Made by a program: the position numbers and the translations under genes
In this document: one piece after another, positions 48,324-60,061 of the stretch
Numbering within the stretch: position 1 is the first letter of the stretch
Layout: the number at the start of each line of letters is the position of its first letter
The notes under the pieces: model-generated
Databases searched by the model: none
Told to the model about the DNA's origin: nothing
Seen by the model: the letters and a program-made list of their open reading frames with translations, nothing else
Assembly: GCA_034509735.1 (NCBI GenBank)
Contig: JACGWO010000012.1
Span: 7,190,367-7,254,366, forward strand
Reading direction: 5' to 3'
From: Sesamum alatum
Lineage: Eukaryota; Streptophyta; Magnoliopsida; Lamiales; Pedaliaceae
DNA: 64,000 bases

Positions 48324-50062
48324 TCATGGAGTAGACGTGGATTTGGTTCCTGCTGCCAAATGGGACAATGTATTCATGGCATGAGATTGCCTGGACATGA
48401 TCCCAGCAGTTGAAGGGCTCTGTGATAAGATGATTTCATAGCCATCATGATATCCATCCATGCCTTGAGCCATGAGCTGCCACACCAGGCTTCCACTCAT
48501 CGTACCTCCCCTTCTTGCAAATCTGTATATGTCTCTGTACACGTTCCCCATATACACGTCTCTTTCATTCAAACTGAATCCAGGGTCTTTGCTCGACTTT
48601 CCAAATTTCAGCAATTACTAATGGCTTCTTCAGTATTGTTTTTGCATCTTGCCAGTGATTCGACATCCATCGCTCCATGAATCCCATTTGTTCATCCTCA
48701 CTTTTCCCAGATAACCTGTTGTATAACGTAAAATAGGAAGAAAAATATATATAAATATAAATTCTGATTAATTATATATCATTAAGAAAAGGGTAATCAT
48801 GATTGTGGTGACTACGTATATATATATATATATATATTAATTATTTATAACTAACCAAATATCAGGGTAGGCGTGTATAGTTGCGAAATCAATGTCTTTG
48901 ATTAGATTGTTAGTGATGAAATCAGTTCCAACTTGATAGCCAGGATTGACTTGCTTCCTTTCTGGCATTGTGTCTCCATAAAATCCTTCCATCCCAATCT
49001 CAACCAAGTGTTTCTTGTCCATGGACTTTACGAATGCTGCCATTTCTTCCACCCACCTCTGCAGCAAATATTGATTTAGCCCATTTAATTTTCATTCTTA
49101 GAATTAATGAAGAAATTAATTATATAAGTACTGACGTTAAGGGTTCTTCCAGAGTAATCAACTTGGCAACGGGGCTCATTTATGAGTTCCCATGCCATGA
49201 TGGTGGGATCATCCTTGTACGCGATTCTAGTAATGGTGTTGAATCTTGTTACAACTCTCTGCATGCAAAACGGTCCAATTAATAATAAATTTAATTTTAA
49301 ACGTGGCCCAATTAATTATTAACAAGTAATTAAGGGATTAGTAGGTACCCTTATGTGGTTCTTGTAATAATCTTTGAGCACAGGATGTGTGTAAAAATCA
49401 TCGTCGCTGTTGATTTGAACTCCGGCATTTCTAGCCCATTTGGCGTACTGCTGTCTACCCCCGAAATCGTTGTAATTATTGACAAAGCTCAATATCAACC
49501 GAATACCATTCTTCCTTGCTTCAGAAACCACAAAATCTAGTCCCTGCATAATATTTAATTTCAAGAAACATACATATATGATCGATCACATACGTACTTA
49601 TCTAGTATTTAATTTAATATAAAATAATGATAGCTGCTATAATATTATTAGTCAGTAGGTAGGTAAATATTAATTAATTAATTAATGCGGCATGCATGCA
49701 TGTAATACCTGAAAGACTCGTTCATCGTAGGTTCCAGGCGAGATTTGTAGAGGTCGATCACCTCCATCGCTGAAAGCCCAAGTCCTGCAAACAGTGAGTC
49801 CAGCAGCAGAGGCTTCTCTGAACACATCAGAGACTTTGTAGCGGTCGTTGGGATCGGAAGCGACGTGCATCATCCAATAGGCATTGAAGCCATTGAACAG
49901 AAAAGGTGAACCGTGGAGAATAAAGTGAGACCCACTTGTTCTAACAAATGCTAAGTTCCTGCCGGGAGCTCTTCTGCCTTCACAACCACCTCCCAACATC
50001 ATTAACACAAGAAACATCCCACAGATCATCAAACTAACTAAAGAAGTACTAGTACCCGCCAT
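48324..50062 (-). CDS. Mannan endo-1,4-beta-mannosidase (GH5) with one-base frameshift
   Basis: Secreted enzyme that cuts beta-1,4-mannan in cell walls, as in seed germination or wall loosening. Exons: 50062-49709, 49543-49349, 49258-49136, 49058-48856, 48715-48324, all GT-AG and in frame, for about 421 aa. A signal peptide (about 1-29) precedes [19 protein letters not shown]5 motifs: [43 protein letters not shown] with the acid/base Glu at 211, [21 protein letters not shown] with the nucleophile Glu at 328, and LVWQLM near the end. Directly after E328 one extra base (in the T run at about 48606-48608) shifts the frame; without it [10 protein letters not shown] would follow. As written the last 90 or so residues are lost. 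It may be a true lesion or an assembly error. Confidence 0.85.
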
Positions 50063-50188
50063 TAATTATTAATTAATTCTACGTGTAGTTAATTGCTATA
50101 TAGTGCTAGCAAATTAATTAAAGGAGAAGAATATTGAAGCTATAGATATTGATATATGGGATGAGAGACGATGGGTTCTTGCATGACT

Positions 50189-50196
50189 ATTTATAG
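50189..50196 (-). promoter_or_regulatory. TATA box of the mannanase gene
   Basis: TATAAATA on the minus strand, about 127 bp upstream of the ATG at 50062. Confidence 0.45.
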
Positions 50197-50199
50197 TGA

Positions 50200-50871
50200 T
50201 TTTGAGATAAGGAAATATGCTATATATAGAAAAGAGTAAATTTTCGGTGGAGTGAAGGATTGGAAATGGTGTTTTTTGTTTTGATGAGAAAAAGGAGTTT
50301 AGGGTTTTGGGGAAAGCGAATATTGAGAAGGGAAGTTATTAGTTGGTTGAAATTTGAAAGTTGAAACATCAGTTGAAGAAGTGGTGTGGGACCCTTAGAT
50401 CCAAGAGTTTCTATATAAACACTGATGATGATGATGATGATGTGGTTATCCATGTGGGCCGTTTTATCGTTTTAAGGAAGTTGGGCAACTAGATAATCCA
50501 GAAAATTCCCAAACCATGTGATTCTGCGTGCTCACCTCAATTTTTAAATTATTTATAAATAATATGTTTGCCAGAAATATTAATCTTTCTTAACTAATTA
50601 TTATGGAGCTAGGTAATTAAAATATCGATCCACGCATTGGATTATTTCTATAGCACATACAAGATGGATACTTTGTTGATTAATTAATGACATTATTGAT
50701 TAACTGTTGTTGATGTTGATGTAATGATATTGATGACTTTTTAAAATCTAAGTCATTGTTAAGCCCAATTCATTACGAATTCCAACCTCATTTGTGGTTT
50801 AATTGAAGGGGCAGGTAAGTTCAAAGTCCGACGAACAAGATTCAAACATTTAGTGCAATTGAGGCTTAGAT
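50200..50871. other. Mannanase upstream region, no gene
   Basis: Promoter-distal DNA with a short GAT repeat near 50420-50440. No exon seen. Confidence 0.55.
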
Positions 50872-51806
50872 GGTGTTTGCCTAAGTTTATAAGTTGATCA
50901 AAACATTTTATAAAATATTTGGAAGCTTATAAATTTTAAAATTTTATGTGGCAAAATTTTTGTTAAAGAGCTTTTAAGATTTTAAAATAAAATGTTTTGG
51001 ATCTTATAAGCTCTTAAAAAAGAAGTTAACATTTCTAATTTTTTTCAAAATATTTTATAAGTTTTATAAGATTAATATGTTATATGACAAAAATACCATC
51101 ATTCACAACATACACATTCTTTCTACATACACACAAACACACACACACACACACTTTCTCTCTCTACATACACACAAACACACACACACATAGATACTAT
51201 TTCTCTCTTTCTAGGATTTTAAAATTCTTTATTGTTATTAAAAAAAATTACATTTAAAAAAAAAGAAAATGCTTCATTATTAAATACTAAAATATTATAG
51301 CTAAACAAAAGTAAGATTGCTATGATATTATATTTACTAAAAAAATATAAATTTAAGACATTATAAGTTATACAATTCGAAATAGTCATTGCATCAAGAG
51401 AGAAAACATATATATATCTATATTAATATTCGACTAGCATGAACGTACATATATATTAATTTTATTCAAAATTAGGTCATAATCGGCCATTTTTTTTTAT
51501 TTTTTGTAAAAAATATTATCTAATAAAGTTTTATTTGAAGCTAAACTAATGTGTACAATTTATGAAATTATTTAAAAATACAAAGTATGTCAACAAAAAT
51601 AACAATTTATTTGATTCTAATAGTATCATGTCTTTTTTGGTCATTTTACTAATAAAAAGATCTTATTATGCCAAACACCCTAATATTTTATAAGATGTAT
51701 AATATCTTACAAGCTTTAACATCTTATTTTACTCAAACACTTTAGGAGCTTATTTTTAAAATAGAATCCAACAACTTATAAACTCCTAAAGTTGCCAAAC
51801 ACCCTC
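50872..51806. mobile_element. hAT-like non-autonomous element
   Basis: Ends GGTGTTTGCCTAAGTTTATAAG and, inverted, GGGTGTTTGGCAACTTTAGGAG, a common plant hAT-type terminus. The interior is non-coding with CA repeats (about 51120-51190). No clean 8-bp duplication could be read. Confidence 0.6.
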
Positions 51807-51934
51807 GTACTCCTGAACCAGGACCCATTCAAGAACATCTGCACCCTACTGATAGCCCGGCTTATTTATTTATTTAATATTAAGAAAATAAAAAATAACA
51901 AAAATAAAAATATTATAATATATATAACACAATT

Positions 51935-52019
51935 GGTAAAAGTCGAACTCAGAGAGTTCGACTTTTACCTAAATTTTTTTTTTTTAGTTGCTGAAGTCGA
52001 ACTCTGAGAGTTCAACTTC
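51935..52019. repeat. Paired palindromes in the left MULE-2 TIR
   Basis: 51935-51969 is a perfect palindrome with 16-bp arms (GGTAAAAGTCGAACTC, centre AGA). 51993-52019 is a second one (GAAGTCGAACTC, centre TGA, one arm mismatch). Both centre on AGTCGAACTC. The right TIR has the mirrored set at 57166-57192 and 57224-57258. Possible transposase-binding sites. Confidence 0.85.
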
Positions 52020-52270
52020 TACTTTCCTTTTTTTTTTTAAATTATTATTATTATTATTATTATTTTTGCGTATATTCAATTTTTTAATTTTATTATTATT
52101 ATTATTATTATTATTTAATCTGCATATAAGTTAAAATAAATATACCACAAAAAATATTTATTAACACAAAAAATATTTATTAACACAAAAATATAATTAC
52201 ATTAAAAAATTATATTTAAATCAAAGAATAAAGTTTTAAAAATCATTTATAATAATTACAATTCTTAAAA

Positions 52271-54176
52271 TTATTGTTGTCTTCTACGACCCCTCACTGA
52301 CGCATCAGTTTGTCTTGAATGACCCTCTCTTTGTTGGTATTGTTGTCTATCTCGCGTTTGTGGCCAATCCATCTCGTTAGGAATACGTGTGGTTTGGATT
52401 CTACCACGATGAATGATGCCACGTAAAGTAGTGTCATGGACCAACTCAAATTGTGGAACATCCCAATAATCTTCCGCCATCAAAGGATGAAAAGACTTAG
52501 AATATGTTCTCCTGTAAGCCATTATATCATAATAGTCCTTCACCATTGATGGGGCACTAATTCTATATGCAGCGCATACCTTTTGAGCATGCGAGCACGG
52601 GATGCCGAATTGACTCCATTTGCCACATGAACATTCTCGTGTGGCAATTTTGACGACGTGAGTGTTGAATCCATGTCCAGTCTGACGTTTTGTCACAACG
52701 GAGGCAGACTGTTGGTGCTGGTTGTATCTCGTCACAGCATGTTCAACACTTTTTTCGAACCAACGTTGGAACAATTTGGTTGCAAAGTCCGTCCATAGTT
52801 GGTTGTTGCTTAACATGACACCACTTTTGGCCATCCTCTCACGAAAATAGTGGACTGAACGAGCAAATGTTATTTCCACTATTGCAGTCACAGGCAATCG
52901 ACGAGCCCCTTTCAGAACTCCATTGATGCACTCTAACATGTTGGTTGTGAGAATTCCACACCGCCATCCGCCATCGTGAGAAGCTGTCCATTTTTCCTTC
53001 TCAATATTCTCTAAGTACACAAACACTTCTAATTTGTGAGCCTTTATCTCGTTCATTGTTCGATTGAACTTGTTGATTTGATATTCAGAACCAGCTCTCC
53101 AACAAAGGTCCTTCAGTTCGACATTCTTGTGACGACTGTTGAAATTAGAACATACGTGCTGCAAGCAATATCTGTGCACTCCCTGTGGTGGCACAAAATC
53201 TGGAATTTTTTTTCACTGCTCTGATGAGACCCGCATTACGGTCAGAAATAAGACACATCCCAGACCGTCCTCTTATAATATGTTTGCTCAACATTTGAAG
53301 AAACCAAGTCCAAGATGCTTCGGATTCTTCATCGACAATAGCAAACGCAAGAGGAAGTACCTGTTGATTCCCATCCATGGCAGCTGCAATCAACATTTTG
53401 TGCTTGTACTTCGTGTATAAATGTGTTCCATCGACACTGATGACATTGCGGCAGTATTGGAACCCATCGATACACGGTTTGAATGCCCAGAAGACGTATT
53501 TTATCACGTATGCATTGCTTGACCGCTGAAAGTATTTATGTTCCCATTCAACAATCGTCCCTTCATTATACTTTTGGAGAGCTCCCATGAAGTTTGGTAG
53601 CTTTCGAACTGAACTCTCCCATGTGCCATAAACGGTTTCACGGGCCATCTTCAAACTGTACCATGCCTTTTGGTATGTTATGTCGAACCCTGTGTGGTCC
53701 TTCACAGTTTGTATGACATGCTTGATTCCATATGAGGGGTCGCATTTTACCTGCCCTAATAATAAAGAAGCAATGTACCTTCTGTCTAAATTGCTGTGTT
53801 CGAGGGACATATCGTTAATAACACATGTGTGGTCCCCTTATATTTTTGTTATTTCCCAACGGCCCTTTCTCGGTTTTATTATTCCACGTAGCTCCCATCT
53901 ACACCATACATCTGGAACATGGAAAAAAAGAAGAAAATGAATACACTTTCTAATAAAATTGTGATAGACGATTATACATTATTGATACGTACCTGGGGTG
54001 CTATGTTTACAGACGACCTTCCATTTTTTTGTGGTACTCTCAAGTACCACATACTCACGCCGTGCATGTCGTATCGAGTGATCTTTCACCGCTCCTATTA
54101 AATGATCTTTATTTTTGAAAATCATTCCCACATCAAGTCTCCTTTTATTAGCAGCTTTTGATAAAGGCTGCATCAT
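52271..54176 (-). pseudogene. MULE-2 MURA-type transposase, disabled
   Basis: Exon 1 is 54176-53993 (MuDR-type DNA-binding start: DVGMIFKNKDHLIGAVKDHS). Exon 2 runs from 53911 to 52271. The DDE domain has SVDGTHL, EASWTWFLQML and LISDRNAGL. A SWIM finger (CSCGKWSQFGIPCSHA) and an Arg/Gln-rich tail follow. Lesions: an in-frame TAA at 53840-53838, where CAA would leave the frame open, and one extra A in the run at 53206-53213, after which the frame resumes at PPQGVHRYCLQH. The gene diverges from the plant-mobile-domain gene at 54735, and the two may share the region between them as promoter. Confidence 0.85.
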
Positions 54177-54734
54177 GCAGCTTTTTCTCAGATTTTTCTT
54201 TACGTGATGTATTTATATGTTCCGTCTCAAACATCTGTTTTTCAAAGTAGCAAAATCTTCAATATGCAAAGCGAGAATAAGGATGGAGGGTACGGTCCTT
54301 CAAGCTCATCAACAAAATAACATATTAGCAATGCATTGGTTCTATTATTGTTGTTTAAGTTCAACGTTATTATTGTTAATTTGAAATTATTGTGATTTAA
54401 CTTCAAATTATTATTGTGTAAATTGAAATTATTGTTGTTAAAATTTAAAAAATTATTATTTAATTATTTAAAATAAAAAAAATTAAGTCAAGGGCTGCTT
54501 TAGCAGCCCGTGACCGCTGCTGCAGCACGCTATGAAGAGAAAACCCGTGACCCTCTTCAATAAATGTAAAATAATATATATATATATATATTTGAATTCA
54601 AAAAATTAACGGGTTTGTGTCTATATAATAAGTGTATGGTGCATTTCAGAATTCTTCAAACTTTTCTATTTACACTTCAAACTTTCCACTCTACACAAAA
54701 ACGTAAGTTGTTTTAAAATATAGACAGAAGACAA

Positions 54735-57023
54735 GTGTATGGTTCATGCGATCCAACCGTGTTGTCATCACAACGACAACACAGGTCTGATGATGTGCTT
54801 GATGGTGATTTAGATGAACCCTTGAAGGCACGACGTGCGGATGGTGCATTTTGGACACACTTTCAAGAGCATGCCCCACATCATAGGGTGTTGGCAGTAC
54901 TACACCAAATGGGGTTTTATAGTGTGTACCGATGCGGCAGGATTGTGTACGATGCGCATCTCATCACAGCACTAGTTGAGAGGTGGCGCCTCGAAACACA
55001 CACGTTTCACTTGACTGTAGGGGAAGCGACACTGACCCTACAAGACGTCCAAATAATATGGGGACTCCCAATAGACGGACTTGCCGTGACCGGCGTGGAT
55101 CGGGAGAGATCTTGGACAGAATGACAAGAATATTGTGCTCTTTATTTGGGTTTCACGCCCGACGATTGGGAACTTAGGGGTTCGCGTGTGTCCATAAACG
55201 CAATTTTGCGTCACATTACACCGATCAAAATTGATGATAACACACCATTCCCTAATATTGTACAATATGCACGTTGTATGACATTAATTCTTTTCGGTGG
55301 GGTGATGTTCCCTGATTCATCTGGGCATCTGGTATCATTACTATATGTCCAGAAATTAGAGGATATTGACGCCGTCCGAAACTATAGTTGGGGAAGTGAT
55401 GTGCTCGCATTCTTGTACCGTGAATTGTGTAATGCCAGCACCAAAGGCAAAGCCCAAATTGGTGGCCCGTTGCAGTTACTGCAGGTAAAATTAAATATTT
55501 ATATTTCTCAGTAACTAACTTATTGCAATATTTTATTTTTGACACAAGCTTATTAATTTACAGATTTGAGCTTGGTCGCGTATCACACCAAGAACACCCG
55601 GTCTTGGTGATGAACGTGTAACGATGGGGCCAATACAAACTTATAATAATCGGCTCCTTCCAATACCACCGTACGGTGCAACGTGGAACAAAAAACACAA
55701 CTTCACCCGCACTGTACGGTGGACTGTCCGGATATTTAGAGATATGCTAGATAGCATGACGGCTGATCAGGTAAACAAGACTCATCCTTATGCATATTTA
55801 TTTATGAATATTAATTACCCACTAATTTAACATATTTGCTTTTATTTCAGTTTCTTTGGCAGCCGTACGACATGAATTTGGAGAACATTCTAGCCTACTC
55901 AGATGAGTTCAACCCCCAGTTGTGGACATCAATATGTCTCCTAATATTTTATGCCATTGTGGAAATGCATCATCCCGAACGGGTACTTTGTCAATTCGGA
56001 ATGAGGCAAGACATTCCACAGGGTACAGACAGTCGGGAATTCAACCTCCATAACATTTCCCGTAGAGCACGTGGGGGCACAGACTGGGAGACTCATCATG
56101 CGATATACGTTAGTAGATGGGGTAGACGAGATGAAACGATTGTGCGCCGACCACCCATTTCCAACGGAAGAGATACAGAAAATGGATATTGGAATTGGTA
56201 CGGTAGAATAATGCGTCGATTCGTCTCATCATCTACTGATAGACGTGTGGAGAGTGGCTATCAACCTGGACATGCACCAACAATACAAAATGTGGTATGT
56301 TGTGCAATAAAACTTGATTCATGTTACACCCATTTTTCTCTTAGATTTAAATTCATTATTTTAAAATTGCTGCAGGAGCAATATGCAGAGACCCTTCATC
56401 TAAGTGTTCAATCTCCACCAACCAATTTCGAAGAGTCTTTGCAAATGCATCAGCGGTTTATTATTGGAATGACTGAACTTCGTGAAATGCTTTCTCATTT
56501 TCCGAGGGATAATCAGCCCGAACAACAAGCAGCACCACATGATAATGCTCCGTCTACGTCCCACAGACAAAGGAGAAGCAGTAGTAGAATGTCTACAAGT
56601 TCACTTAGAGGTGATGATACTATTGAGGCAGATATAGCTGGTCCATCCACAGTGCATACACCTCTAAATGTATATGAAGATTGCTACGTGCCTCAACCGC
56701 CCCAACAAAGTGATTGGTTTGATTCAGCTTCATACATGCCAAGCCAATAACCTTATTATGGACAGGTTGATCTTGACCTTGGGCTTGGCACGAGTCAAAC
56801 ATATGCACCAGAATATAACATCTCACCAATTCCATTTCCAGCATTTGGTGCATATCGTGATTATGGAGAGTCTAGTTCTGCAACATCATCAAGTCGGTTG
56901 CATATGAATGCAGATAATAATGATAATGTTGAAGATGAACCGATACAAAATATGGGTGAAGAAATAAGAAGATCTCGGCGCCAACGGCACCGACGCACTT
57001 GTGGGACGGGCGGTCATTTTTAA
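54735..57023 (+). pseudogene. Plant mobile domain (MAIN-like) protein in MULE-2, disabled
   Basis: Exons 54735-55484, 55564-55770, 55851-56294 and 56376-57023 (GT-AG, all phase 0) would give 682 codons. The PMD is clear: HHRVLAVLHQMGFYSVYRCG, ITALVERWRLETHTFHL, GEATLTLQDVQIIWGLPIDG, then DDWELRG and LLYVQKLED. PMD proteins (MAIN, MAIL1; often mislabelled 'phosphatase 7 long form') act in gene silencing and genome stability when domesticated, and are also carried by transposons. Three in-frame stops break it: TGA at 55122-55124 and 55567-55569, both where Trp (TGG) is expected, and TAA at 56748-56750, where CAA fits. The tail after the last stop still reads as protein (YYGQVDLDLGLG..) and ends with a basic cluster. 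Confidence 0.88.
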
Positions 57024-57165
57024 GAATTGTAATTATTATAATTAATTTTTAAAATTATATTTTTTAATTTAAATATAATTTTTTTGATGTAATTATTTTA
57101 TTTTTACATTTATATGCGTAATAATAATAATAATAATAATAATAATTTAAAAAAAAAGGAAAGTA

Positions 57166-57258
57166 GAAGTCGAACTTTGAGAGTTCGACTTCAGCAACTA
57201 AACAAAAAAAATAAATAAATTTAGGTAAAAGTCGAACTCTCTGAGTTCGACTTTTACC
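57166..57258. repeat. Paired palindromes in the right MULE-2 TIR
   Basis: 57166-57192 (GAAGTCGAACTT..GAGTTCGACTTC) and 57224-57258 (GGTAAAAGTCGAACTC, centre TCT, then its complement) mirror the left set. Confidence 0.85.
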
Positions 57259-57332
57259 AATTGTGTTATATATATTATAATATTTTTTATTTTGTTATTT
57301 TTTATTTTCTTAATATTAAATAAATAAATAAG

Positions 57333-57451
57333 CCTCAGATGACATATTAGCCCTCAAACAAGTTAGAGGGCTATTAAATAAATATCCCAATCAGGGATAC
57401 ATCAACACAAATGTCACCTCAGATGACATATTAGCCCTCAAACAAGTTAGA
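57333..57451. repeat. 35-bp direct repeat at the right flank of MULE-2
   Basis: The block CCTCAGATGACATATTAGCC..AAGTTAGA occurs at 57333-57367 and again at 57417-57451, an 84-bp offset. It begins at or inside the last bases of the MULE-2 TIR. Confidence 0.85.
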
Positions 57452-57773
57452 AAGAGAATAACCAAACCATCAAGGAATCGAGATAAGGATATGCGTTCAT
57501 GTTATTAAATCCTGACTCGAACCAATCGAAATCGGTCAAGTATTCAAACCGGGTCAATGGTATAAAAATTGGTGTCAATCAGGTTGATGTGGACCAATCA
57601 AAACTGATCCACCTAGAACTGACCCGATTTTGATAATTTTTTTTATTTAAAAAAACTAATAATATAATTAAATATATATTTTACTAAAAAATAATATAGT
57701 AAAATTTACAAAGAGAGAAGAAAACAAATACCAAAGAAAATAAATAGGTAATTTCTTCATGGATAATTATTCA

Positions 57774-58154
57774 AATAAACTAGAGAAAATTACAATTTTG
57801 GTCCGAAAGTATATGGTGGTTTGCAATATTAGTATCATACTTACTGAAATAGCCAATATTAGTCCCACACTTTAAGAAAATATTGCAAAGTTAGTCCCAC
57901 AGTAAAAAAAAAAATGAAACTTTGGGACTAACCTTGCAGTATTTGAGACTAATTTTGCAATATTTTGCTAAAATGTGGGAGTAATTTTGCAATATTTTCC
58001 TAAAATGTGAAACTAATATTGCTATGGTGGGACTAACTTTGCAATGTTTTCTTAAAGTATGGGACTAATGTGGGCTAGCTATTTCAAAAGGTATGGGACT
58101 AATTGCAAACCACCTTACATTTGGGGACCTAATTGCAATTTTCTCAATAAACTA
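57774..58154. mobile_element. Non-autonomous Mutator-type element, 9-bp TSD
   Basis: A 363-bp element (57783-58145); ends GAGAAAATTACAATTTTGG and, inverted, GAGAAAATTGCAATTAGG. The perfect 9-bp repeat AATAAACTA lies at 57774-57782 and 58146-58154. The arms hold several GGACTAA repeats. Non-coding. Confidence 0.87.
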
Positions 58155-59386
58155 TCACTATATTTATAGTGTCAATACCTTAACTCTGCCTTATGCTCTT
58201 TCAATGTAGAACAAATGAGAAAGTGTTTAATTTTGTTTATACTTTTTCAATGTGGGACGATGAGAAAGTACTTAAATTACATTTGACTTGTACTTTTTCA
58301 ATGTGAGATAATGAGCACTTTTAATAGTCAATAGAGTTTTTCTTTCCTTCATAGTCTATTTCAATTTTCTTTTCTCTATGCTTCTCCAATCTTTTTTGGA
58401 TATTTTTAAAATAATTATATGAAATCAATGGTTACTAAATATTGTTAGAAATTGTATTTATTTAATCAATTTATATATAAGTATTTGGGAGGGGGGGGGG
58501 GGTTTCAATTTTAATTTTTTGTTAGTTTGGATTTTAATTTAATTTGTTTCCTCCAAGAGGTTTGTTGGTTTTTTATTGTTAAATTATTGTAGATTGTATT
58601 CATTTATATATTATCTCATTTTATAAAATATTATTATAAATTGTGTTTATTTAATCTATTGATATATAATGTATTAGTATGATGTATATATGTATATAAT
58701 AAGATTTGGGATCAATCGATTTTTTCAATTCGATTCGATCTCCGATTCAATTTTGAAGATATTGGTCCGAGTTGGCCCCAATGAGTGACACTCCTCTTAA
58801 ATAGGTGTTACTTTCCTACTGATATGGCAATAATATTTCATATTCTTGTAGAACATAGTTGACATGACATACAATTAGATAAAATTAACTCCAACGAAAA
58901 TTATATTTATATACAAGTGGGAGGTTAGGCGGGTAAGATAAGGAGGGTAATTTGTCATTTAAACATTCACATTTTCTAACACTCTACTCATTTTCTCTGT
59001 ATTCGTTCAACTTTGGTATATATACTCATCTCTAGTACATTTTTGCTTATATCCTAGTTGAAGCAGTTATTAACTTAATCATTAAAGTGTTACCATATAT
59101 TTTGTAGATTAGTTCCTGGCTATTTTAGGATTGTTAATTGGCCATTTGACATTTTGTGGTGTTATCGAACCTTGGCAAACATCGATTGGATATATTATGT
59201 TTCTTCAAAATGCTAGTTAACATTTTAGGTTAATTATTTTTCATTTTTATTTTCAAATGTATAGTCTCAAAATTATATTGTACTAAATCAAACTTTATGC
59301 TGTAATGTATTAAAAAATTGGAAAAAGAAAAATCTAAACAACCTGAAAGATGTACTTATTACGGTTGCAATCTGTACTTAAAGATA
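58155..59386. other. AT-rich intergenic DNA
   Basis: A G run at 58491-58502; otherwise AT-rich with no coding signal. Confidence 0.55.
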
Positions 59387-59636
59387 TCTATACTAATATA
59401 TTAAAAAAATCCAATTTTACTCACAAATAGCGGTTACTTGTATCGTGGTACCAATTTTTCGTTATGCCAATAATACCCTTAAGTTTATTTTTTTATTTTT
59501 CTTCTTTCTTTCTTTCTCTTCCTTCCTTTCTTTTTTTTTTTAATGTGATGAGTTGATTTATTTTTATTTATAATATATTTAAAATATAAATATTATTTAT
59601 TATATGCATATAAAAATAACGTGCAACATCGACTAG
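59387..59636 (+). mobile_element. Short non-autonomous Helitron
   Basis: 250 bp. Starts TCTATACTAATATATTAAA after an A and ends ACGTGCAACATCGACTAG before a T. Shares GCGGTTACTTG..CCAATTTTTCGTTATGCC..AATACCCTTAAGTT with the copies near 23.1-23.5 kb. Confidence 0.8.
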
Positions 59637-59834
59637 TATCTGTAAAAGAGAGAAGGGCCAGTAAACGAAAAGATTTTGCCAGAAACACCGGAGTAGGGCT
59701 GGGGCTTCATTTTGGTCTAGATTATACGTAATAATGAAGTTAATGTTGGAATCCTTTTGGACTGAGCAACTCCTGGCCTCTCTACAATCCGCCAAGAGGA
59801 AAAGCCCTGCCCAGCCTTGATAAATTTGTAAGGT

Positions 59835-60020
59835 ATTAGGCCTATCAATTAGCGGGTATTATCTTACCCGGACTCGAACTCTATAAATATCCATAGTTAT
59901 TATTTATAAACTCTATATAGATCCCACCCGTGCAATACTCGTCGGGTTTTACTCATGGTATACCTACAAAAATTGAGTCCAATTTGGGTCTTACCTATAT
60001 ATAGTAAAATGAATGAAGCG

Positions 60021-60061
<41 letters not shown>

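Larger units (their letters stand above)
51859..57334. mobile_element. MULE-2: two-gene Mutator-like element
   Basis: About 5.5 kb between TIRs that open GGCTTATTTATTTATTTAAT and match for roughly 200 bp. Each TIR holds two palindromes and an AAT/ATT microsatellite on its inner side (about 52044-52115 and 57118-57148). Two divergent genes lie inside: a MURA-type transposase on the minus strand and a plant-mobile-domain protein on the plus strand, about 560 bp apart. No perfect target duplication is seen, so it is probably older than MULE-1. Confidence 0.85.

Noticed and set aside
51840..57350. Target-site duplication for MULE-2
   Set aside because: The left flank TGATAGCCC and the TATTAGCCC found about 10 bp beyond the right end are similar, but not adjacent and not identical, so I do not claim a duplication.
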